Below, one piece after another: positions 53,171 to 61,820 of a stretch of 64,000 nucleotides of DNA; the stretch's first letter is position 1, and each line of letters opens with the position of its first letter. Under the pieces are notes generated by a model. That model was not told where the DNA came from and did no database searches. It was given only the letters and a program-made list of their open reading frames with translations. Source of the DNA: Candidatus Melainabacteria bacterium (GTDB lineage: Bacteria > Cyanobacteriota > Vampirovibrionia > Obscuribacterales > Obscuribacteraceae); contig JACRFZ010000020.1 of NCBI GenBank assembly GCA_016212515.1, positions 1 through 64,000 of the forward strand, read 5' to 3'. The position numbers and the translations under genes were made by a program.

Positions 53171-53714
53171 AATATTTCGCCGTAAAGGGGTCTACGCCGC
53201 CGTTTTCCCACTGCACATTGTTGACCAGCTTCAAAGAAACCGGTGCAGTCAAACCAGGAACCGCAAAGGGCTGACCGGCGGAAGCCACCAGAGGCGATAG
53301 GCTGACCGTGGTAGCTCTGGTTAAGACGTATTGCACATCAGGGTTGAGCCAACCGACCGGAATCTTTCCCGGCTCTTCCACGTGCATTGATTGTCCACGA
53401 TAATGAAGAGTCAAATAGAGTTCGGATTTTTCAATCCGTACTCCGCCCAGGCTCTTCAATGGGGAGAGATTCTCACCCTCCCTGAAATAAACCTGCCGTG
53501 CTTGAGAATATTTATCGCAGCGAGCCAACATGCGCAGATTGCTCTCCAGTACCGAATAGCTCAAGGTCCATCGAAGCGGAATCACAGCCAGATTCAAAAG
53601 CGGCAGTGTAAAACAGAAAATCAGAACCAGGAAGGCGCCGGTCGTCTCAAGAATCTGACTACCCCGGCAAGAACGTCCGACAGATCCAGTGTAACGGTAT
53701 CCACAGGCAGACAT
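53157..53714 (-). CDS. TadE-like minor pilin
   Basis: 185 residues. Start with a basic CRGSQILETTGAFLVLIFCF motif, matching the TadE pattern of a Glu a few residues after a positively charged segment, then LPLLNLAVIPLRW, which makes a single membrane helix. The remainder is exposed and contains PVGWLNPDVQYVLTRATTVS. Strong SD GGAGGAGG upstream of the ATG. Follows the subtilase gene on the same strand. Confidence 0.7.
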   Translation of the reverse strand: MSACGYRYTGSVGRSCRGSQILETTGAFLVLIFCFTLPLLNLAVIPLRWTLSYSVLESNLRMLARCDKYSQARQVYFREGENLSPLKSLGGVRIEKSELYLTLHYRGQSMHVEEPGKIPVGWLNPDVQYVLTRATTVSLSPLVASAGQPFAVPGLTAPVSLKLVNNVQWENGGVDPFTAKYYVNE

Positions 53715-53732
53715 AATGCACCTCCTCCAGCC

Positions 53733-55034
53733 CTAGAGACCCAGGGCCGCTTTCAGTGCCGCTTCCGCGTTAGGCATGCCGTAACCATAGGATTCGGTCC
53801 AGACCTGCCGACTGCTGTCTTTGTAGCAAGTAGATTTGAGTATATTTTCCACTTGTACATTGGTGAGGCTCGGCTTAGCGCCCCAGACCAGTGCCGCCAC
53901 CGAAGCCACAAGCGGGCAGGAGAAGGAGGTACCGGAAGCACTTCCTACCCGGCCGGCGGAAGAGGTGCAATAGATGCCTGTGCCGGGAGCAGTAAACCAG
54001 ACAGGCCGCCCGTAAGTGGAGAAGTTGGCCAGACCGCCGCCATTATCTATGGCAGAGACGACTATCAAATAGGATGAAAGAGGGTTTGCATCTCGCAGGT
54101 GATCATTACCGGCGGAATTGAAAATCAACCCGCCTTTCGTGTCATGGAACCAGCGGAAGTAAGTATGCAAGACCGAATTTACTGACTGGTTGGCAAAGCT
54201 ATAGGGCGGTGAGCCATTGGCACTGATGTTGACAATCTTGATACCTAGATCGCCGCAGCGCTTCACACCTTTCAAAATAGCAGAAGCAGAAATAGAACCA
54301 TCAGAAAAGCCGGTGCGAACCGGATAAATATAAGCGCGCCGAGCCGGAGCAGCTGTATTCACACCATTATTAGTGTTGGCGGCGGCCGTTGTGGAAACCA
54401 TAGTGCCATGACCGAAGACATCTCGCTGTCCTTCCGCACCGGTGACCGCATCGTAGCCGCTATAGGTTTTGCCCTGTAATTCGGAAATACTACCGTTCAC
54501 GCCGGAATCCAGAACACCAATTACGATGGGACCGCCCTGGCTGACATTCCAGGCATTAACCACGTTCAAGGCACGCAAATGCCACTCGCTGGCATAGTAA
54601 GGGTCATTTACAGGAGCGGCGACGGCGGCATCGGTTTTATAAACCAGGTCTCTCTGCACGGAAGCAAAATTCTTATCTTGAGAAAGCTTTCTTTCCGCCT
54701 CGGCAAAATACTGCTGCTCCACTTTCACCATGAGGACGGTCATGTCCCCTTCCCCAATTTTCTCTACGACTTCTCCGTGCACTTCATGGAGGCTATTGTC
54801 GATAGCATCCTGGTCCTTACCTTTATTGGGCATGACCATCAAAATATTGGGACGCCACTGGGGCACCCTGATGCTTCGCGCACTGGCGGGAGTCTGGGTA
54901 CCAGGTTTCAAGACAAACTCAGGCTGAGCCAGACAGGCAGGAGCAACTGCTGTAGAAAGAGTCAATGATAAGAGAGCCGGCAAAGACCGGCTAAAAGCCA
55001 TCTGCAACTTACTCAAAATAGACATCTTTACCAC
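53733..55034 (-). CDS. Secreted subtilisin-like serine protease (S8)
   Basis: 433 residues. Signal peptide with cleavage near CLAQP. A propeptide-like segment (about residues 55-150) precedes the catalytic domain with Asp166 in VIGVLDSGVNG, His199 in FGHGTMVSTTAAAN, oxyanion Asn300 in FNSAGND and Ser360 in GSASGTSFSCPLVA. The C-terminus ends shortly after the helix that follows the Ser, as in minimal subtilases. First gene of the minus-strand Tad-like run, so it may mature or release the neighbouring exported proteins; that link is inference. Confidence 0.92.
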   Translation of the reverse strand: MVKMSILSKLQMAFSRSLPALLSLTLSTAVAPACLAQPEFVLKPGTQTPASARSIRVPQWRPNILMVMPNKGKDQDAIDNSLHEVHGEVVEKIGEGDMTVLMVKVEQQYFAEAERKLSQDKNFASVQRDLVYKTDAAVAAPVNDPYYASEWHLRALNVVNAWNVSQGGPIVIGVLDSGVNGSISELQGKTYSGYDAVTGAEGQRDVFGHGTMVSTTAAANTNNGVNTAAPARRAYIYPVRTGFSDGSISASAILKGVKRCGDLGIKIVNISANGSPPYSFANQSVNSVLHTYFRWFHDTKGGLIFNSAGNDHLRDANPLSSYLIVVSAIDNGGGLANFSTYGRPVWFTAPGTGIYCTSSAGRVGSASGTSFSCPLVASVAALVWGAKPSLTNVQVENILKSTCYKDSSRQVWTESYGYGMPNAEAALKAALGL

Positions 55035-55294
55035 CTGTATATGGATGACGGGGGAATCTTCAACGGCGAATCTATCCGTAAGCAGATGCTAAGGAACGAT
55101 TGTGTTGAAATGATGTCGATACCATAAAATGTCGGGCAAGCCTGAATGCCCGGTGGAAAATTCAAGACTAAGGTCAAGACATTCGAGAAGGCTAGCTCTT
55201 GATGCGGGGATAGCGTGTACCTTGATGTAATGGATCTGACGTTCGTGAAGACCATGGCACCAAATCAAAAAGCGCTTCACCTGCCGAGGCTCTA
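55035..55294. other. Intergenic region, nothing identified
   Basis: 260 bases between the subtilase and the first 166-residue gene. Two short minus-strand frames here have no SD and unlikely composition. It probably carries the subtilase promoter. Confidence 0.35.
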
Positions 55295-55795
55295 CTATTT
55301 ACCTTCGGCCGCATTGATTTGAGCATCCCAGCGGCGGTTCAGTTCACTCTCGGTAGTATTGGCGCGGTTAAGAGCCTCACCGACCTCGGTGTGCCCTTTC
55401 ACATACGACCTGGCACCGTCAGCCAGCTCAGAAGGCAAATTGCTGAGAAATTCCCTGGCGGAATTCCACCCGTCCATTATCTTCTTACTGGTGGAAGGTG
55501 CATCATCAGTGACCTTAAGGGAGGAGGAACCACTTGCTTGATCGCGAGAAACCGTCATGGGATGGTCGCCCTTAAATTTAACGGCCTTCGTATCACCTGG
55601 CTCTCCGACTATCTCGCAACTGGGCAAACCGGCCGCACCGCCGGAGCACCGGCTGGCCAGACTGTCCATAAAGATCTTCTGGGAGAGCGGATCGGCAATG
55701 GTGCTGGTGATCTTCTCTACCTCCGCCTGATTGCCGTCTATGACCGAATCTTGTACCTTTTCGAGCTTCTGCCAGCCGTTCATATTGTCTGCCAT
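55295..55795 (-). CDS. 166-residue soluble protein, tandem paralog A
   Basis: Begins MADNMNGWQKLEKVQ, identical to its neighbour, and keeps the same blocks: DPLSQKIFMDSLASRCSGG, GLPSCEIVG, KAVKFKGDHPMTVSRD, SSSLKVTDDAPST and the C-terminal ELNRRWDAQI. Two cysteines are conserved between the pair. No signal peptide or membrane helix; the N-terminal half looks mixed alpha/beta and the end helical. GGGGGA lies before the ATG. Function unknown. Confidence 0.75.
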   Translation of the reverse strand: MADNMNGWQKLEKVQDSVIDGNQAEVEKITSTIADPLSQKIFMDSLASRCSGGAAGLPSCEIVGEPGDTKAVKFKGDHPMTVSRDQASGSSSLKVTDDAPSTSKKIMDGWNSAREFLSNLPSELADGARSYVKGHTEVGEALNRANTTESELNRRWDAQINAAEGK

Positions 55796-55973
55796 AGAAA
55801 AATCCCCCGCGGAGTTTCAAAATCTTTAGTAAAGGCGCCCTTGGACCAACTACGCCACACTAAAGTTTTTACGTGACAGCAACGTGTCAGCTCCGCCCCT
55901 TCGGCTGCGCAGCAGGGCAAGGCAAGGACCGAACAACAAGAAAGATCATCTTTACTCTAGCTAAAGGACTCTA

Positions 55974-56474
55974 CTATTTGCCCTCAGCCTTCTTGAGCTG
56001 ATTTTCCCAACGCCGATTTAGCTCACTATCGGCAGTGTTGGAACGATTGAGAGCGTCACCGACCTTGGTAGTCTCCTTGACTGCAGACCTGGCACCGTCG
56101 GCTATCTCGGAGGGCAGATTGACCAGGAAATCCTTGGCCGAGCGAAGAGTATCCATCACCTTCTTGCCGGTAGACGGCGCATCGTCGGTCACCTTCAGAG
56201 AAGAGGAGCCGCCCGATTCATCACGAGAAACCGTCATGGGATGCTCGCCTTTGAACTTAACAGCTTTAGTATTACCTTCAGCGCCGACGATTTCACAACT
56301 GGGCAGACCGGCAGAACCGCTTGAACAACGACTGGCCAGGGTCTCCATGAAAATCTTCTGGGAAGTCGGATCGGTAATTGTGCTGGTAATCTTCTCAGCC
56401 TCTTGAGGCTTGCCGTCTTTGACAGACTCTTGCACCTTCTCGAGTTTCTGCCAGCCGTTCATATTGTCTGCCAT
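55974..56474 (-). CDS. 166-residue soluble protein, tandem paralog B
   Basis: Same length and start as its neighbour, with DPTSQKIFMETLASRCSSG, KAVKFKGEHPMTVSRDE, SSSLKVTDDAPSTGKKVMD and ELNRRWENQLKKAEGK. Divergence is concentrated in the last 60 residues. The two genes are separated by 178 bases and are clearly a duplication. Family not recognised; no context from glgP upstream. Confidence 0.75.
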   Translation of the reverse strand: MADNMNGWQKLEKVQESVKDGKPQEAEKITSTITDPTSQKIFMETLASRCSSGSAGLPSCEIVGAEGNTKAVKFKGEHPMTVSRDESGGSSSLKVTDDAPSTGKKVMDTLRSAKDFLVNLPSEIADGARSAVKETTKVGDALNRSNTADSELNRRWENQLKKAEGK

Positions 56475-56557
56475 GGACGTGTCCCCCGGGGATACCGCGA
56501 TAAAAAAGGATAGAGATGCTTCCCTTATACCCGTTATCCCGAGCCACTAAACCGGAA

Positions 56558-59068
56558 CTAAATCTCAATTTTTACCGGCTCGATAATATCAAGCTCTACG
56601 GGCACCGGCGCTACTTTCCAGATGCGCTCGCAGTATTCGCCGATAGAACGGTCGGAAGAGAAGGTGCCCATGCGAGCCACATTAAGGATGGACTTGCGGG
56701 CCCACTGCCTGGGCTCCTGCCAGAGCTTCCCGACCTGATCTTGACACTGAATATAGTGCGCATAATCAGCCAGAATCATGTACTGATCGTAGTTCATCAT
56801 GGCATCCAGAAGGGGATTAAACAAGCCCGGATTGGAGGGGCTGAGGGCACCACGCGCAATCAGATCGATGGCTTCTTTGAGCTCCCGATTCTCATGATAG
56901 TAGGCGGTAGGCTGATAGCCATTCTGCCGCAGGCCGATAATCTCATCGACGGTCAAGCCGAAGGTGAAGAAATTCTCAGCGCCAACGGCCTCCCTGATTT
57001 CAATATTGGCACCATCAAGGGTGCCAATTGTTAGCGCACCATTCAAAGAAAACTTCATGTTGCCAGTGCCGGAAGCTTCAAAGCCGGCAGTGGAAATCTG
57101 CTCGGAAAGATCGGCAGCAGGATAGATGAGCTGGGCGTTCTTGACGTTGAAGTCAGGGAAGAAGACCACCTTGATATGGCTGTGCGCATCCGCATCGTTA
57201 TTGATGAGCTCGGCCGTGCTGTTGATCAGCTTGATGATCAATTTAGCCATAAAATATCCGGGCGCCGCTTTGCCGCCGAACACAAAGGTGCGAGCGGAAA
57301 GCCCCTTGGTTTCACCACGCTTGATGCGATTGTAGAGAGTAAGAACGTGCAAAACGTTCAACAACTGCCGCTTATATTCATGGATACGCTTGGTTTGAAC
57401 ATCAAAGAGAGACCAGCAATTTGCCTCCAGTCCGGTCACTTCTTTAATGCGCGCAGCAAGAATTTGCTTGCGCTTCAACTTCACCGTCGCCCACTTGGTA
57501 CAGAAGCTGCTGTCTTCAGCCAGTGGCTCAAGCTGCCTCAACTGATCAAGGTGACGGGGCCAGGTATCACCAATGGCCTCACTGATAAGGTCGCTCAATT
57601 CGGGATTGGAAAGCAGCATAAAGCGCCGCGGTGTCACGCCGTTGGTGACATTGGTGAACTTGTCAGGAAAGAGCAAATAAAAGTCTTTCAGCACCGTGCT
57701 CTTGAGCAAATCACTGTGCAGTTTGGCCACACCATTGATGGCGTGGCTGCCCACACAGGCCAGGTTGGCCATGCGCACCTGCTTCTCTCCCGTTTCGCCG
57801 ATAAGAGAGAGCCTCGATAGCAGTGCCGGATCACCGGGGTGACGCAAGCCTACTTCGCCAAGAAATCTGGCATTGATCTCATAGATAATTTCCAGATGCC
57901 TGGGCAAAAGTCTTTGAAAAATAGGTAGACTGTATGTTTCCAACGCTTCAGGCAAAAGCGTATGGTTGGTGTAAGACATGGTATTGGTGGTGATGAACCA
58001 GGCCTTCTCCCAGGGCACACCATGCACATCGACTAAAAGACGCATCAGCTCAGCCACAGCAAGAGCCGGATGGGTATCATTCATTTGTACCGCATACTTT
58101 TCATGGAAACGGTCGAAATTCTTCTCGCGCTGCAAGTAAATGCGAATCATGTCCTGTAGAGAACAGGTGACAAAGAAATACTGCTGCTCCAGACGCAGTT
58201 GTTTTCCGGCCAGCGGCTCATCATTGGGATAAAGTACTTTAGTGATATTCTCAGAGTACACTTTGGCGTCCACGGCACGGTAGTAGTCGCCCACGTTGAA
58301 AGCCTGGAAGTCGAAGGACTCGGAAGCTTCCGCCTTCCATAAGCGCAGCAAATTAGCGGTGTTGACGCCATAGCCCAGGACCGGCGTGTCATATGCTACG
58401 CCGGTTACCACTCGCTCCGGCACCCATTTAACACCGCTACCTCCTTCACAAGCAACAGTGTGGCCGCCCAGATAGACATCGAAAGCCACATCGGCGTTGG
58501 CGATTTCCCAGGGATTGCCATACTTGAGCCACTTATCCGTCATCTCGGTTTGCCAGCCGTCTCGAATAACCTGACTGAAAATACCGAATTCGTATCTGAT
58601 ACCGTATCCGATGGCAGGTATCTGCAGGGTGGCGAGGGAATCCATATAACAAGCGGCCAGCCGTCCCAAACCGCCATTACCAAGACCCGGCTCGGGCTCT
58701 CGTTCCATAAGCTGGTCGAGACTCAAACCAAGACCGAGCAAGGTGGTCTCGGTATCGTCGTAAATACCCAGGTTAATGAGATTGTTGCCAAGTTGTGGAC
58801 CGATCAAATACTCGGCTGAAAGATAAACAACGGTGCGGCTGCTCTTTTCAAAATAGGTACGAGCAGTGCTGGTCCAGCGCCGCATCAGGCGATCGCGCAC
58901 TACCCTGGCCAGGGCCATGTAATAGTCATTAGTGGATGCCACCTGAGCAAATTTGCCCTGGTCTGAACGGAGATTTTCAAGCAAGTGCTTGCGAACCGCC
59001 TCGTTGGTGTTGAGCGCATTCATTTCAACGGTATCGGCACCGCGCTTGCGCTTAGGGCGTTCTTCCAC
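56558..59068 (-). CDS. glgP: Glycogen/maltodextrin phosphorylase (GT35)
   Basis: 836 residues, the normal length. It phosphorolyses alpha-1,4-glucan ends to glucose-1-phosphate. The start is a GTG at 59068 with GGAGGA about 6 bases upstream; an ATG at 59023 is the alternative. Motifs: [26 protein letters not shown]-type block ([20 protein letters not shown]), the active-site region [36 protein letters not shown], and the PLP-binding lysine in [20 protein letters not shown] followed by LDGANIEI. Diverges from xfp over a 262-base region. Supplies sugar phosphate for the neighbouring enzymes. Confidence 0.95.
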   Translation of the reverse strand: [836 protein letters not shown]

Positions 59069-59330
59069 AACTCCTCCTCCGGGCCAAGGCCCAAGAACCA
59101 GGTCTCATTGCTAGTTCTTTACAAAAAGCTACTCTAAAAGCCTTCCTGCAACCAGCTATTTTAGACCGGGCGGACAATTCTACCCTCATTCCCAAGCACT
59201 ATATACAAACTCATCCTCCGGAACGAGATTAATATCGGTCCGGGGCGGTAAGCTTACAGTTTAAAACCAGTGCGCCAGGCAATTCATTTCGCCCGGCCGT
59301 GGATAGATGCCCTCACCGGAGTAATAAGAG

Positions 59331-61802
59331 ATGACAGTTGCGTCTGAAGATCGAAAAACTACGGAACTCGCTGTAGATCAAATTTGTGCCTATGGTATTG
59401 CTCGCTCTACAGTGAAAGTAGATGCAGCCAACCCGCCTTTAGGGCAGGAAGAACTTCGCAACACCGATGCTTACTGGCGCGCCTGCAATTATCTGGCAGC
59501 CGGCATGATTTATCTGAGGGAAAACCCGCTGCTCAAACAGCCTTTGAAAGTCGAACATATTAAGAATCGATTGCTAGGCCACTGGGGTTCCAGCCCGGGT
59601 CTCAGCTTTGTCTATGTGCACCTTAACCGTCTCATTAAAAAGTACGATCTGGACATGATTTATATGGCCGGACCAGGTCACGGTGCTCCGGGAGTTCTGG
59701 CACCTGTCTACCTCGAGGGCACCTACTCTGAAATTTATCCCGATAAAAGTGAAGACGAAGAAGGAATGGCCGCGTTCTTCAAACAATTCTCTTTTCCAGG
59801 CGGTATCGGCAGCCATTGTACGCCGGAAACACCCGGCTCCATACACGAAGGCGGCGAACTGGGCTACAGCGTGTCCCATGCTTATGGCTCGGTCTTCGAC
59901 AATCCCGACTTGATCACGGCTGTCGTAGTGGGTGACGGTGAGGCGGAAACCGGTCCCCTGGCAACCTCCTGGCATTCCAACAAGTTCATCAATCCGGCTA
60001 CAGACGGAGCCGTGCTGCCGATTCTGCACTTGAACGGCTACAAGATAAACAACCCCACCATCCTGGCCAGGGTAGATCACGAGGAATTGGAAGCCCTGTT
60101 TCATGGCTACGGCTACACACCCTACTTCGTAGAAGGAAGCGACACCGACAGCATGCACCAGGCCATGGCCGCCACCCTGGAAAAATGCATCACAGAAATT
60201 CGAGCCATTCAAAAGGAAGCTCGGGAAAGTGCTTCCAACAATATTCCCGTCAAAAGACCGCGCTGGCCGATGATCGTCTTGCGCAGCCCGAAAGGCTGGA
60301 CCGGACCGAAAGAACTCTCGGGTCATAAAATTGAAGGCAGTTGGCGCGCCCACCAGGTTCCTCTCACCGGCGTCAAAAAAGATCCGGAACAGTTGGAAAT
60401 GCTCAAAACCTGGATGAAGAGCTACAAGCCGGAAGAACTGTTCGATGAAAAGGGACGCCTGTTACCCAAGCTGAAAGCACTGGCACCTGAGGGTAAACGT
60501 CGCATGAGTGCCAACCCCCACGCCAACGGCGGACTCTTGCAGAAATCTCTGCGTATGCCCGACTTCAAGCATTACGCCGTTCCCGTAGAGAGACCCGGCG
60601 CTTGCGAAGCCGAGAATACAAGACCAACGGGCGCTCTGCTGCGCGACATAATGAAAACCAATCCTGACAATTTCAGGCTCTTTGGACCCGACGAAACAAC
60701 TTCCAACAAACTGGACGACGTCTATGCCGTCAGCAAGAAATTCTGGTTGGCAAATTATTTCCAGGAAGACAGCGACGGCGGCGAATTGGCCAGAGACGGA
60801 AGAGTCATGGAAATGCTCAGCGAGCACACCCTGGAAGGTTGGCTGGAAGGCTATCTGCTCACCGGTCGCCACGGCTTCTTCGCTACCTACGAAGCCTTCG
60901 TACATGTCATCGATTCCATGTTCAATCAGCATGCTAAATGGCTGGACATCTGTAATCATCTGGGCTGGCGCGCCAGTGTCGCCTCCCTCAACCTGCTCAT
61001 CACCTCCACGGTCTGGAGACAGGATCACAACGGCTTCACCCACCAGGATCCGGGCTTCCTCGACCTGGTCGTAAACAAAGGGCAAAAAGTAGTGCGCATC
61101 TACATGCCACCTGATGCCAACTCGCTCCTCTCTTGCGTTGATCACTGCCTGCGCAGCGTTGACTACATCAACGTTATCGTCTGCGACAAGCAAAAACACT
61201 TGCAATACATGGACATGGACTATGCCGTTAAGCATTGCACAATGGGCATAGGCATCTGGGATTGGGCTAGCAACGACAAAGGTGTGGAGCCGGATGTCGT
61301 CATAGCCTCGGCCGGAGACATCGCCACCCAGGAAGCATTGGCTGCCACAGCCCTGCTTCGGGAAGAGTTTCCAGACCTGAAAGTGCGCTTCGTGAACGTG
61401 GTAGACCTGCTCATGCTGCAGCCGGAGAGTGAGCACCCCCACGGACTCTCGGACAAAGACTTCGACAGTCTCTTCACCATCGACAAGCCGGTCATCTTCA
61501 ACTTCCATGGTTATCCCTGGCTTATTCACAGACTGGCTTACAGGCGCACCAATCACAACAACATGCATGTACGGGGCTATAAAGAAAAAGGTAATATCAA
61601 CACGCCTCTGGAACTGGCCATAAATAACCAGACCGATAGATTCAGCCTGGCTATGGACGTCATCGACAGAGTCGAGAAATTGAAAGTAGCCGGCGCTCAC
61701 GCCAAGTCGAAGTTCCGCAAAATGCAGATCGAATGTCGCAACTATGCCCACGAGCATGGAGTAGACAGACCCGACCTGGCTGATTGGAAATGGCCCTACT
61801 AA
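59331..61802 (+). CDS. xfp: Phosphoketolase (xylulose-5-phosphate/fructose-6-phosphate)
   Basis: 823 residues, typical. Thiamine-diphosphate enzyme that splits xylulose-5-P or fructose-6-P with phosphate into acetyl phosphate and glyceraldehyde-3-P or erythrose-4-P. Motifs: [39 protein letters not shown], the ThDP motif [35 protein letters not shown], and [18 protein letters not shown] in the middle domain. ATG with GGAG 13 bases upstream. The glgX start is 18 bases after the stop, so the two are likely co-transcribed. Confidence 0.95.
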   Translation: MTVASEDRKTTELAVDQICAYGIARSTVKVDAANPPLGQEELRNTDAYWRACNYLAAGMIYLRENPLLKQPLKVEHIKNRLLGHWGSSPGLSFVYVHLNRLIKKYDLDMIYMAGPGHGAPGVLAPVYLEGTYSEIYPDKSEDEEGMAAFFKQFSFPGGIGSHCTPETPGSIHEGGELGYSVSHAYGSVFDNPDLITAVVVGDGEAETGPLATSWHSNKFINPATDGAVLPILHLNGYKINNPTILARVDHEELEALFHGYGYTPYFVEGSDTDSMHQAMAATLEKCITEIRAIQKEARESASNNIPVKRPRWPMIVLRSPKGWTGPKELSGHKIEGSWRAHQVPLTGVKKDPEQLEMLKTWMKSYKPEELFDEKGRLLPKLKALAPEGKRRMSANPHANGGLLQKSLRMPDFKHYAVPVERPGACEAENTRPTGALLRDIMKTNPDNFRLFGPDETTSNKLDDVYAVSKKFWLANYFQEDSDGGELARDGRVMEMLSEHTLEGWLEGYLLTGRHGFFATYEAFVHVIDSMFNQHAKWLDICNHLGWRASVASLNLLITSTVWRQDHNGFTHQDPGFLDLVVNKGQKVVRIYMPPDANSLLSCVDHCLRSVDYINVIVCDKQKHLQYMDMDYAVKHCTMGIGIWDWASNDKGVEPDVVIASAGDIATQEALAATALLREEFPDLKVRFVNVVDLLMLQPESEHPHGLSDKDFDSLFTIDKPVIFNFHGYPWLIHRLAYRRTNHNNMHVRGYKEKGNINTPLELAINNQTDRFSLAMDVIDRVEKLKVAGAHAKSKFRKMQIECRNYAHEHGVDRPDLADWKWPY

Positions 61803-61820
61803 AGAGGTGATAAGAGAGAA

